Origin: R-RK-3 sp031399085
GTDB lineage: Bacteria > Pseudomonadota > Alphaproteobacteria > Rhizobiales > Rhodomicrobiaceae
Assembly (NCBI GenBank): GCA_031399085.1
Contig: JANNOQ010000105.1
Coordinates: forward strand, 124,001 to 188,000
DNA length: 64,000 nucleotides
Direction of reading: 5' to 3'
Positions within the stretch are counted from its first letter, which is position 1. Each line of letters begins with the position of its first letter. This document shows positions 25,832 to 34,258 of this stretch, one piece after another. Both the position numbers and the translations under genes were made by a program. The notes under the pieces are model-generated. The model was not told the DNA's origin, searched no databases, and was given only the letters and a program-made list of their open reading frames with translations.

Positions 25832-26694
25832 GCGATGACGGTCTGCACGGCATCACGCTGATCGGCTTCATCGGCAGCGTGTTTTCACCCTATTACGCTT
25901 GGGCTGGACGGGGCGATCCCGAGAATCACTGCGCGCTTAACGTTGCGCTCTACGGCAAACGCGGCCACCGCTGGGCGATGACCGAGCGCGGGCGCGACAG
26001 TCTTGAGCGCGACGCCGCCGCCTTCCGCGTCGGCCCGAGCTGGATGTCCTGGGACGGCAACGCCCTGACCGTGTGGTTCGACGAGGTGACGGTGCCGTTC
26101 CCGACGCGGATCAGGGGCACGGTGCGGCTTTACCCGGCCGCCCTCACCGGGCGCCGTTTTGAGCTCGATGATCGGGGCCGCCATCGCTGGTGGCCGATCG
26201 CGCCCTGCTCGCGGATCGAGGTCAATCTGGAGCGCCCGGCGCTTAAGTGGAGCGGGCACGGCTATTTCGACACCAATGACGGCGACGAGCCGCTGGAAGC
26301 AGGCTTCCGCCACTGGGATTGGGCGCGAGCCAGCTTCGACCACGGGCGGCGGGCGGCATTGCTCTATGACGTGATCGACCGCCGCGGCGTGCATCACAGT
26401 CTGGCGATTGAAACCGACGGCAGCGGCCGCATCGGTGAGGTCGAGCCGCCGCGCCCCGTCAAGCTGCCCCGCACACTGTGGCTGATGCGGCGCGGCACGC
26501 GGGCGGACAGCGAAGGCGGCGCGCGGGTCAAGGCGACGCTGGAGGATGCGCCGTTCTATGCGCGCTCGGTGCTCTCGACGCGGCTCTTGGGGCATGACGC
26601 CTTGGGGATGCATGAGAGCCTGTCGCTCGACCGTTTCGCCACGCAATGGGTAAAATCGCTGCTTCCATACCGGATGCCGCGCCGCTGGTTCTAG
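25828..26694 (+). CDS. crtC: Hydroxyneurosporene synthase (carotenoid 1,2-hydratase) CrtC
   Basis: The conserved CrtC domain is clear: LIGFIGSVFSPYYAWAGRGDPENHC, the NVALYGKRGHRWAMTERGR region and a YRMPRRWF-type end. It hydrates the terminal double bond of neurosporene/lycopene. TTG 25828 overlaps the crtD stop (TTGA) and gives 288 residues, near the usual 281. However, the same frame upstream encodes GFEQNVPAGGYAWWYVDG, which also looks like CrtC, and the next possible start is ATG 25483, well inside crtD. The true start is therefore uncertain and part of the region may be read in two frames. Confidence 0.88.
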   Translation: MSDDGLHGITLIGFIGSVFSPYYAWAGRGDPENHCALNVALYGKRGHRWAMTERGRDSLERDAAAFRVGPSWMSWDGNALTVWFDEVTVPFPTRIRGTVRLYPAALTGRRFELDDRGRHRWWPIAPCSRIEVNLERPALKWSGHGYFDTNDGDEPLEAGFRHWDWARASFDHGRRAALLYDVIDRRGVHHSLAIETDGSGRIGEVEPPRPVKLPRTLWLMRRGTRADSEGGARVKATLEDAPFYARSVLSTRLLGHDALGMHESLSLDRFATQWVKSLLPYRMPRRWF

Positions 26695-26701
26695 CTGCGC
26701 G

Positions 26702-26863
26702 CTATTGGTCCTTTTCAGCCCCGCCGGCGTCCTGGTCTCCTGCGCGATTCGTTTCCGAGCGCTGCTTGTCGCGGCGCAGGCTGTAAAGCTGCCAAAAGCC
26801 AAAGGCCAGCACGCCGCCAAGGACGAGGATCAACTCGATGAATATGGGTGAAGAAAAGTCCAT
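26702..26863 (-). CDS. Small membrane protein next to the DUF3422 gene
   Basis: 53 residues beginning MDFSSPIFIELILVLGGVLA: one membrane helix (about 7-27), then a basic patch (LYSLRRDKQR) and an acidic, hydrophilic tail. It starts 27 bases after the DUF3422 gene stop and is convergent with crtC by 7 bases. The topology (short periplasmic end, helix, positively charged cytoplasmic end) and the operon position suggest a partner of the DUF3422 protein. I do not recognise a named family. It is hidden inside a much longer frame in the same phase, which belongs to no gene. Confidence 0.65.
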   Translation of the reverse strand: MDFSSPIFIELILVLGGVLAFGFWQLYSLRRDKQRSETNRAGDQDAGGAEKDQ

Positions 26864-26889
26864 GGCGTATTGTCCCGATTGTGAGAGCG

Positions 26890-28179
26890 TCAGCTTTCGC
26901 CGCTCTCCAGATGCAGCCGTTTGCGCATGTTGCGGATGCCGAGCGCCGCCAGTGCGACGATCACCGGCAGGCTGACGCCCATCGCAATATCCGGATTGAC
27001 CGCGACACCGCCGGATTGAAGCGCCTTGGCCGCATAGCCCACCAGCCCCACGACATAATAGCTTATCGCGGCCACCGACAGTCCCTCGACGGTCTGCTGA
27101 AGCCGGAGCTGGAGCTTTGCCCGCCGCGCCATCGTTTCGAGCAGGGCCTGGTTTTGCGCCTCGCGCACGATCCCGACCCGCGTTGCAAGCAGCTGCATGC
27201 AGCCCGCGACGCGCTCCGACAGCGTTTCCATGCCTTCGGACACGGTGCGGCACGTGCTCATGGCGGGTCCGAGCCGCCGCTCCATGAATTCGCGGAACGT
27301 CTGAAGACCCTGAATGCGTTCCTCGCGCAGTTCCCCGATGCGCCGCTGGACGAGATCGTAATAGGCAGCCGCTGCACTGAACCGGTAATGATGATCGGCA
27401 TAGCGACTTTCGATCGCCGCCTGCAGTTGGGTAAGGCGGTCCAGCAGGGCCGGATCGTCGCGCGGACCACCGTCCATCATCGCGCCCGTGATCCGCGCCA
27501 GTTCGTCTTCGCTGCCGGCGACAAACGGGCTGAGTTCGCGCGCGACCGGGAGCGCCAGCAGCGCCAGCATCCGGTAGGTGTCGATCTCGAGAATCCGTTG
27601 CACCATGCGGCCTGCCTGGCGCGGCGTCATCTTGCGGTCGAAGATCAGCAGCCGGCCCGATCCGTCGGCGTGGATGCGCAGATCGGTCAGCGCCACCGCG
27701 GCGTTGCCAGCCACCGCCGAGCCGATCAGGGTATTTCCGGCAAAGCTTTGCTGCGAGATGCGTTCGTAGTCCATACCCTCCGCATAGGGGAGCAGCGCAA
27801 TGCTGGTCGATACCAGCAGGCTGCCCTTGAGACGAACGATCCAATCCTCGGGCAGGAGGCGCAGCGGCGGAGCATCGAACGGGCCGTCACTCTCGCCATC
27901 CACAATGATCTTGTAGCGAGCGAACTCGGTGTGACGTTCCCATTTCAGCCGGAAAGGACCAAGATCGGCGGTGAAATGATTGCCCCGGAGTTCCGGCGCG
28001 GCCAGCCCGAAGCGTGCGCAAAGCTCCCGGACATGCTGGCGCTCCTCCTCGGCATTCTCGGGTTCCGACAATAGCGCAAGATACGAAATCCGCGTTGGCG
28101 CCAGCAGCGGCACGGGCGGACGGGCGTGCACCTCATCGTTCAGCTCCAGGCGAAGCGGATGGTCGGGCGGCAGAATCAT
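26890..28179 (-). CDS. DUF3422 family protein
   Basis: 429 residues. Recognised by its N-terminus (LRLELNDEVHARPP) and RFSAAAAYYDLVQRRI-type coiled regions. A predicted cytoplasmic domain of about 360 residues with long helices is followed by two C-terminal membrane segments (about 370-390 and 397-418). Function is unknown. The family is found in many proteobacteria, here placed between crtC and the bch operons. ATG 28179 follows a 386-base gap holding a palindromic repeat. Confidence 0.85.
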   Translation of the reverse strand: MILPPDHPLRLELNDEVHARPPVPLLAPTRISYLALLSEPENAEEERQHVRELCARFGLAAPELRGNHFTADLGPFRLKWERHTEFARYKIIVDGESDGPFDAPPLRLLPEDWIVRLKGSLLVSTSIALLPYAEGMDYERISQQSFAGNTLIGSAVAGNAAVALTDLRIHADGSGRLLIFDRKMTPRQAGRMVQRILEIDTYRMLALLALPVARELSPFVAGSEDELARITGAMMDGGPRDDPALLDRLTQLQAAIESRYADHHYRFSAAAAYYDLVQRRIGELREERIQGLQTFREFMERRLGPAMSTCRTVSEGMETLSERVAGCMQLLATRVGIVREAQNQALLETMARRAKLQLRLQQTVEGLSVAAISYYVVGLVGYAAKALQSGGVAVNPDIAMGVSLPVIVALAALGIRNMRKRLHLESGES

Positions 28180-28386
28180 TTGCGCTTCCCCAGACGAACG
28201 GCGCTAGTCCTGCCCATCATTGCCAGTCCCCCGTACAGTTTCAGCCACTAGCAGCGATCATTTCACAAAGACATGATCGTTTGATTTCGAATCGATCAGG
28301 GTTTGCACGCTTTTGATTTATATGAGTTTCGAGATAGCCTACGTTCTACCGCGCCCACAGCTTTGTGCATATCATCTGATTCACAA

Positions 28387-28523
28387 CCCCCTCACCCACC
28401 CGCCTTCGGCGGGAGCCCTCTCCCGCGAAGGGAGAGGGCAGAGGGAGAATTTCCGGCACGCTCCGCTTTTTAGCCCTCTCCCCTCGCGGGAGAGGGCGGA
28501 CGCGAAGCGGCCGGGTGAGGGGG
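28387..28523. repeat. Palindromic intergenic repeat (REP/MITE-like), 137 bases
   Basis: Outer arms CCCCCTCACCC (28387-28397) and GGGTGAGGGGG (28513-28523) are perfect 11-base inverted repeats. Inside are two hairpins, each built from CCCTCTCCC and GGGAGAGGG (28416-28438 and 28474-28496). Such CCCTCACCC...GGGTGAGGG elements are widely dispersed between genes in proteobacteria. It fills the 28180-28565 gap between the divergently placed DUF3422 gene and bchO; no gene is seen there. Confidence 0.8.
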
Positions 28524-28565
28524 TATGCCGCGAAGCGGGATGTTTCCAATTAAACGCATGGCGCC

Positions 28566-29480
28566 CTAGCCGGTTTGCGCGATGCGCGCGCCCGTCGTCA
28601 GACTGGCGAATGCCTTGAGGATCGCTTCCGCGACGCGGGAGGGGTTTTCTTCATGGGCAAGATGGCCGAGACCGCGCAGCACCTCCACCTTTGCGCCGGG
28701 AATCGACTTGGCGAGCTGAAAGGCCTGATCCGGCGGCACGGCGAGATCGTTGCTGCCGACAATCTGCAGCAGAGGCGAGGGCAGGCGCGGCAGCTCGCGC
28801 GCCAGCGATGCGAGGTCCCAATTCGCCATCATCGCAAGCGCGGCGGCGACATGCGCCGGTGAACGGAAGAGCCGCTGATAAAGCGCCAGGCCCTGCGGCG
28901 CGATCCGCGATCCGGTGCCGGCGATGACGCGGTCGACGGCGGCGGCATCGCCCGCCCTCCAGGCAAAGATGCGCGGCGCAATCGGGTTGAGGAAGAGAAG
29001 CTTGGCCATGGCTGGGAAAAGTTGGCCGGCCGCGCCGGCAAAAGGCATGAGCGCGCCGTTGAGAGCGATGAAGAGCGGAGGCGAAATGCGGCGGTCGAGG
29101 GTCATACGCCCCAGGATCGCCGCGCCCGCCGAATGTCCAACGACGAGCGCGGGTTTTGCGCCAAGCTCATTAAGCAGCGCGGAGAGAGCAGCGGCGAGCC
29201 CAGGCAGCGACATCTGCGTGCGGGGCAGCGGCTGGGTGAAACCGTGGCCGGGCAGGTCGACGGCGATGACGGTGAAATGATCGGCGAGCAGCGGCGTCAA
29301 ACCCGCCCAGCTATGCGTCGAGGCTCCGGTTCCATGCACGAGAAGCACCACGGGTCCGCCGCCGGATCGTTGGACGTGCCATGTCAGACCGGCCGCCTTG
29401 ACGAAGCGGCTCGCCTCACGGTTCGGCCAGTCCCGCCCGTCGCGGTCCCAGATCAGCGTGGCTTGACCGTTTGCGGTCAT
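28566..29480 (-). CDS. bchO: BchO, alpha/beta hydrolase linked to magnesium chelatase
   Basis: 304 residues. Alpha/beta-hydrolase fold with oxyanion region LLVHGTGASTHSW, nucleophile elbow VGHSAGAAI (Ser) and C-terminal His in GLGHLAHEE. BchO is the putative magnesium-chelatase accessory protein that always follows bchD; its exact role is not proven. ATG 29480 overlaps the bchD stop (ATGA at 29477-29480). A longer in-frame opening to 29561 lies within bchD and is rejected. Confidence 0.93.
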   Translation of the reverse strand: MTANGQATLIWDRDGRDWPNREASRFVKAAGLTWHVQRSGGGPVVLLVHGTGASTHSWAGLTPLLADHFTVIAVDLPGHGFTQPLPRTQMSLPGLAAALSALLNELGAKPALVVGHSAGAAILGRMTLDRRISPPLFIALNGALMPFAGAAGQLFPAMAKLLFLNPIAPRIFAWRAGDAAAVDRVIAGTGSRIAPQGLALYQRLFRSPAHVAAALAMMANWDLASLARELPRLPSPLLQIVGSNDLAVPPDQAFQLAKSIPGAKVEVLRGLGHLAHEENPSRVAEAILKAFASLTTGARIAQTG

Positions 29481-31249
29481 GGGATCCGCGCCTGCTTGAC
29501 GGCGGACGAAAGCGCGCCGGAATTGAGATAGGGCAGGGCAAGGTAGATCGCGCCCATGCACCCGGCCAGTTCTTCCGCGCGTGGGTCGGGACGGGGCGAG
29601 GTGTCGATCAGCAGGGTCTTGACCCCGCTTGCGCGCAGAATGCGGGCAGAGGCGATGGCGTCGTCCCGCGCGGTCTGGCGGCCCGCCCGGCCATCACGCG
29701 CAATGTTGGCGCGGCCGTCGGTCAAAAGCACGATCAGCGGCGTCTGCCCCTTTCCGCGCGCGGCTTGCGCCAACCCAAGAGCGGCGTCGATGCCCGAGGC
29801 GAGCGGCGTGCCCCCGCCTGCTGGCAAGCCGCTCAGGCTTCGCTTTGCCCGGACCAGCGAGCGCGTTGGCGGCAAGGCGAGATCGGATTTCTTGCCGCCG
29901 AAAACCAGCATCGCCACCTGATCGCGGCGGACATAGCATTCAGCGAGCAGCGATTCCACCGCCCCCTTGGCCTCGGCCATTCGGTTGAGCGCCAGCGAAC
30001 CGGAGGCGTCCACGGCGAAAATCGTGAGCGTTTCGGTTTGGCGGACGAAACGGACCATGCGGAAATCAGATGCGCGAATTTGGAGCACACCCGCTCGCTC
30101 CGCCGATCTGGGCAAGTCAGCCATGTTCCGCGATCTGATCCTCTGCCAGGGCGCCGCCCCCCGCAATGTGGCAACCAGGTCAAGCCTGCCGCCGCCGCGC
30201 GGGTCGCCGGGCATGGTTCCGATGCGTCGGCCGCGCGCGAGTGAGCGTTGCTTGACGCCCGATTGCCCGAAGGACCGCGCCTTCCCGGCGGCGGCGCGGC
30301 GCGTCGCGAGCAGGGCCAGGAGGTCGGGCGGGAGCGCCGCACGGGTCGCGTCGAGGACCATCTCGGTCAACTCGTCGGGGACGGGCGTCTGCGACTCGTC
30401 CTCCGGCGGGTCGCTCGAAGCGTCGTCCTCGGATTGCTGCTCCGGGGCTTCGTCCTCGCCGCTTTCCCGTGGAAGCGCCGTCGCGCGCCAGGCGAGAACG
30501 AGTTGTCCGGCAATGGCGAGATCGGCCTCGTTCACCGCGCCGCGTCCGTCGAGGGCGGCGGCGATCCTGGCGACCTTGATTGCGAGCAGCGCGGCGCGAA
30601 TGGAGGCGATTCCTAGCTCTAGGCTGGCTTGGCAAATCGCCATGATCGCGTCATCGGATGCGGTGACGTGGCGCAAGCGCGCGCTGGCGGCGGCGATATC
30701 ATCTGGCGGAATGCTCTCGCCGTCCCAACCGGAGCGGATTTGCGCCAGATCGACCTGCATCGCCGTCCGGTCGAGCAGGGAGGCGGAAGGCGGGGCCTCG
30801 TCGGGCAGTCCCTCATCCAGCAGAATAAGGCCGAAACGGGCGGGCAGGCGCTGCGCCAGGCCGTCGCGTTCCAAACGAACCTCGCCGAGATCGTGGACGG
30901 ACGAGATGCGCGCGGCAAGACCGGGGGCGAGGCGTTCGGCGGAGGGAATCACGAGCGCGCCGCCATCGGTGTCGGCGAGCAGCCCGCGTTCGGCGACGGG
31001 CCGGCCCGCGGCGAGCGTCATGCTCAAATCCAGGCCGCCAAGCAGCCGGTCGTCGGTAATGCCGAGCGGCATTTTGCGGCAAGGCTGGCCGTTCAACAGG
31101 CGGCGCAACATCGCAAGCCACTCATCCCGCTGCGGGCCGGGCCGGGCGCGAACGCAAATGCCGGTCCCGCACGGGTCGACCGCGAAAATACGTGCCGCCA
31201 GAATTGCAGCATCCCAATCCGATTTCGGCGGCTTGCCCGCATCGTTCAC
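29477..31249 (-). CDS. bchD: Magnesium chelatase subunit D
   Basis: 590 residues from a GTG start that overlaps the bchI stop (GTGA). It has a degenerate AAA domain in the first 300 residues, without a proper P-loop. Next is an acidic, Pro-rich linker (GEDEAPEQQSEDDASSDPP), then a von Willebrand A domain with the metal site DASGS. With BchI it forms the two-ring motor that drives Mg insertion into protoporphyrin IX by BchH. Confidence 0.95.
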   Translation of the reverse strand: MNDAGKPPKSDWDAAILAARIFAVDPCGTGICVRARPGPQRDEWLAMLRRLLNGQPCRKMPLGITDDRLLGGLDLSMTLAAGRPVAERGLLADTDGGALVIPSAERLAPGLAARISSVHDLGEVRLERDGLAQRLPARFGLILLDEGLPDEAPPSASLLDRTAMQVDLAQIRSGWDGESIPPDDIAAASARLRHVTASDDAIMAICQASLELGIASIRAALLAIKVARIAAALDGRGAVNEADLAIAGQLVLAWRATALPRESGEDEAPEQQSEDDASSDPPEDESQTPVPDELTEMVLDATRAALPPDLLALLATRRAAAGKARSFGQSGVKQRSLARGRRIGTMPGDPRGGGRLDLVATLRGAAPWQRIRSRNMADLPRSAERAGVLQIRASDFRMVRFVRQTETLTIFAVDASGSLALNRMAEAKGAVESLLAECYVRRDQVAMLVFGGKKSDLALPPTRSLVRAKRSLSGLPAGGGTPLASGIDAALGLAQAARGKGQTPLIVLLTDGRANIARDGRAGRQTARDDAIASARILRASGVKTLLIDTSPRPDPRAEELAGCMGAIYLALPYLNSGALSSAVKQARIP

Positions 31250-32274
31250 GACGTGAACACCTCGGCAAGCACGCGTTCGATGCGCACCGTCGAGCCAGCT
31301 TCGTCGAGCGGATCGCGGCGCAAGCGGTGCCGCAGCGCGGAAGGCGCCACCTGTTTCAGATGCGTCTCGCCAACCGCGTCGCCGCCTTGCAGACACGCCA
31401 GCGCCCGCGCCGCGCGGATCAGCGACAGCTCGCCCCGAAGTCCGTCGGTGCCTACCGCCACGCAAAGCTCGGCCGCGCGCTCAAGCGTTGCTTCGGGCAC
31501 CTCGATGGCGGGCAGACGGTCGCGTGCGGAGGCGATAGCATCGCGCAACCGCTTGTCTTGCGCCGCCCATTGCTTGACGAAGCCTGCGGGGTCGCGCTCG
31601 AATGCATCGCGACGGCGGACAACATCGACGCGGGTAGGAATGTCCTGCGGCGTCTTGATTTCAACGGACAAGCCAAAGCGGTCCAGCAATTGCGGGCGCA
31701 ATTCGCCCTCTTCCGGGTTGCCGCTGCCCACCAGCACGAAGCGCGCCGGGTGCCGGATGCTCAAGCCCTCGCGCTCGACGACATTCTCGCCCGAGGCGGC
31801 GGCGTCGAGCAGCAGATCGACCAGATGATCGTCGAGCAGATTCACTTCGTCGATATACAGGAAGCCGCGATTGGCGCGGGCGAGCAGCCCCGGTTCGAAC
31901 GCCTTTTCGCCGCGCGTCAGCGCCCGTTCCAGATCAAGCGCCCCAACGATCCGGTCCTCGGTCGCGCCGAGCGGCAGATCGATTACGGGTACAGAAATTC
32001 GCGCCACGGCGTCCGAGTTTTCGGCGGCACGCTTTCGGCAGCTTTCGAGACATTGCGTGCGGTCGCCGCGCGGATCGCAATTGCACGGGCAGCCGGCAGT
32101 TACGTCGATCTCTGGCAGCAGTGCCGCCAGCCCTCGAATAGCCGTCGACTTGCCGGTGCCGCGATCGCCGAAGACCAGCACGCCGCCCACATTCGCATCG
32201 ACGGCGGCGATCAGCAGCGCCTGCTTCATTTCCTCTTGCGAAACGATGGCGGAAAACGGGAAAGCGATCGGCAT
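31246..32274 (-). CDS. bchI: Magnesium chelatase ATPase subunit I
   Basis: 342 residues. AAA+ ATPase: Walker A GDRGTGKST, Walker B LYIDEVNLL, sensor region VGSGNPEEGELRPQLLDRFGL. ATG 32274 with an AAAGGA ribosome site is preferred over TTG 32280. It hydrolyses ATP during Mg-chelatase action. Four-base overlap with bchD. Confidence 0.97.
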   Translation of the reverse strand: MPIAFPFSAIVSQEEMKQALLIAAVDANVGGVLVFGDRGTGKSTAIRGLAALLPEIDVTAGCPCNCDPRGDRTQCLESCRKRAAENSDAVARISVPVIDLPLGATEDRIVGALDLERALTRGEKAFEPGLLARANRGFLYIDEVNLLDDHLVDLLLDAAASGENVVEREGLSIRHPARFVLVGSGNPEEGELRPQLLDRFGLSVEIKTPQDIPTRVDVVRRRDAFERDPAGFVKQWAAQDKRLRDAIASARDRLPAIEVPEATLERAAELCVAVGTDGLRGELSLIRAARALACLQGGDAVGETHLKQVAPSALRHRLRRDPLDEAGSTVRIERVLAEVFTS

Positions 32275-32285
32275 TTTCAATCCTT

Positions 32286-32549
32286 TCAGCGCGCTAGCCT
32301 GCCACGCAGATCAATCAGATGCACGGCAAAAGCGGCGGCGAGCAATCCTGCGATCCAGACCCAAGGGCCGCCGGTCAGCGACACGCGCAAAGCCAGCAGC
32401 AGGAACGCGCCGGACAGCAGATAGCCTTCCAGCCCAAGCGATCCGATGCCGCCCTTTCGGTGCATGTAAAGGCGCAAGCCGAAATATTCGGCCAGCATCA
32501 GCGCGAGAATCACATCGACGACGCGCCCCGAGGCAAAAAGCTGTTCCAT
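32286..32549 (-). CDS. Small integral membrane protein of unknown function
   Basis: 87 residues beginning MEQLFASGRVVDVILALMLAE, with about three membrane helices (10-25, 42-58, 63-80) and a short basic end (HLIDLRGRLAR). It lies 11 bases upstream of bchI and 27 bases downstream of tspO on the same strand, so it is co-transcribed with bacteriochlorophyll genes. I do not recognise a family. A role in membrane assembly of pigment complexes is only inferred from the position. Confidence 0.75.
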   Translation of the reverse strand: MEQLFASGRVVDVILALMLAEYFGLRLYMHRKGGIGSLGLEGYLLSGAFLLLALRVSLTGGPWVWIAGLLAAAFAVHLIDLRGRLAR

Positions 32550-32576
32550 TGCCGCGCAGCCTTCCCCGCCCGGCGC

Positions 32577-33062
32577 CTAAAACGGCGCGTTGAGCTGAAC
32601 GATGCGCCAGTTAAGGAGCGTCGCGAAACTCACCCAGGCCAGATAGGGCAAAAGCAGCAGCGCGGCGGTTCTCGAATAGCGCCCGAGCACCAGCATGAGG
32701 GCCAGGATCGACAGCCAAAGCGCGACCACCTCGATCAGCGCCCAGTCGGGCCGCTGTACTCGGAAAAACAGCAGGGTCCAGGCAATGTTCAAGAAGCCGT
32801 TCAGCGAGAACAGGGCGATCATCCATTCGCGGTCCTCGCGGCTTGGCGCGTCGCGCCAGGCGGTCGCGGCGGCGATGGCGGCGAGGGCGAAAATCAACGT
32901 CCATGCCGGGGCGAACAGCCAGTCGGGCGGCTGCCAGCTCGGCTTTTGCAGGCTTTGATACCAGGGGCCGACATCGGTCATGGTGCCGCCGACCGAGCCG
33001 ACGAGAAATGCCACCAGCAAAGCGATGACGATAGGCTTGGCATTCGCAAAGGTGGCGCTCAT
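32577..33062 (-). CDS. tspO: TspO/MBR family tryptophan-rich sensory protein (CrtK)
   Basis: 161 residues, five membrane helices, and the TspO signature region WYQSLQKPSWQPPDWLFAPAWT. In Rhodobacter sphaeroides TspO is an outer-membrane porphyrin-binding protein that affects photosynthesis gene expression in response to oxygen. The gene, often called crtK, commonly sits in the PGC. ATG 33062 overlaps the bchP stop (ATGA). Confidence 0.93.
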   Translation of the reverse strand: MSATFANAKPIVIALLVAFLVGSVGGTMTDVGPWYQSLQKPSWQPPDWLFAPAWTLIFALAAIAAATAWRDAPSREDREWMIALFSLNGFLNIAWTLLFFRVQRPDWALIEVVALWLSILALMLVLGRYSRTAALLLLPYLAWVSFATLLNWRIVQLNAPF

Positions 33063-34258
33063 CGAGGCGCCGCGAGCCCGAGCAGATGGGCGAGGTCCTT
33101 AAAGAAGATGCGCATATGGGCCATCGGGTCGGACCGCACCAGCTCCTTATGCATATAGGCCTGCCAGGTGAGCCGCTGCACGTCGGGATCGCGGCAGATC
33201 TTCACGAAGCGCTCGCGGCGCTTGTCGCTGCGATACCAGAAATGCTGCATGATGCCGAGGATCAAGAAAACCCGGCCGTGCGCTTTCATGAACCGCTTGC
33301 GCGCGGTGGCGAGGGCGCGGGCATCGCCCGTGTCGAGAAATGTGCCGACGGCTTCGGCGGCCATTTCGCCGCACACCATCGCGTAATAGATGCCTTCGCC
33401 CGAGGCCGGGGCGACGACGCCCGCCGCGTCTCCCACCACAATGGCGTTGCGGCCATCATCCCAGCGTTTCATGGGCCGCAGTGGAATCGGCGCGCCTTCG
33501 CGGCGGATGGTTTTGGCATGCTGGAGACCGGCGGCCTCGCGCGCGGCCTTGGTGGCGTCGCGAAGTGAGAAGCCCTTATGGGCGCTGCCGACGCCGACGC
33601 TCGCCGTGTTCCCATGCGGGAAGACCCAGGCATAGAAATCGGGCGACAGCTTGCCCTGATAATAGACTTCGCAGCGCGAGCCGTCATAGGCGGCGTCGGG
33701 CTGCTCCGGCACCGCGACGATCTCATGATAGGCAAACACGAAAGGCGATTTTTTCACCTTCGGCAGCGCATAGCGCCGGACGGCGGAATTGGCGCCATCC
33801 GCCCCCATGACGGAACGGGCGCGGACGGTATGCACATCGCTGTCGCCGTCCTTCGCCTTATACTCGATCGACACCGTGCCATCGCTCTCATAGCTGAGCC
33901 GGGTGAAGGTGCCGGTGCGCCGTTCGGCTCCGGCGAGCGCCGCGCGGTCACGCAGCCATTCGTCGAACACCTCGCGGTCGACCATGCCGACATAGCCCCC
34001 GTCGATGGGCATGTCGACGCGCACATTGGAGGGCGAGATCATGGTGGCCGAGCTGATGCGGGCGCAAATCAGCTCGTCCGGAATGCCAAAATCGCGTACC
34101 AGCCGGGGCGGGATGGCGCCCCCGCAGGGTTTGATTCGTCCGGCCCGGTCGAGCAGCAGCACCGAGCGGCCCTGACGGGCAAGCGTGGTCGCCGCCGTGG
34201 CGCCAGCCGGTCCGCCTCCGATCACGGCCACGTCGAACATGTCTTCTCGCTTAATCAT
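33059..34258 (-). CDS. bchP: Geranylgeranyl diphosphate/bacteriochlorophyll reductase BchP
   Basis: 399 residues. FAD-binding reductase: GxGxxG motif DVAVIGGGPAGATAATTL, a second FAD motif IVVGDAAGVVAPASGEGI, and the family-typical C-terminus (RLTWQAYMHKEL...MRIFFKDLAHLLGL). It reduces the geranylgeranyl tail of bacteriochlorophyll to phytyl. ATG 34258 overlaps the bch2 stop (ATGA); ATG seven codons later is an alternative. Confidence 0.95.
   Translation of the reverse strand: MIKREDMFDVAVIGGGPAGATAATTLARQGRSVLLLDRAGRIKPCGGAIPPRLVRDFGIPDELICARISSATMISPSNVRVDMPIDGGYVGMVDREVFDEWLRDRAALAGAERRTGTFTRLSYESDGTVSIEYKAKDGDSDVHTVRARSVMGADGANSAVRRYALPKVKKSPFVFAYHEIVAVPEQPDAAYDGSRCEVYYQGKLSPDFYAWVFPHGNTASVGVGSAHKGFSLRDATKAAREAAGLQHAKTIRREGAPIPLRPMKRWDDGRNAIVVGDAAGVVAPASGEGIYYAMVCGEMAAEAVGTFLDTGDARALATARKRFMKAHGRVFLILGIMQHFWYRSDKRRERFVKICRDPDVQRLTWQAYMHKELVRSDPMAHMRIFFKDLAHLLGLAAPR

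Noticed and set aside
26864..27844. Long minus-strand frame upstream of the 53-aa membrane gene
   Set aside because: It overlaps the DUF3422 gene in another phase and has shadow-like composition; only the final 53 codons look real.
28260..28320. Possible FNR-like dyad in the DUF3422 upstream region (GATCG...CGATC)
   Set aside because: Arms and spacing do not match the FNR/FixK or PpsR consensus; likely chance in an AT-rich stretch.
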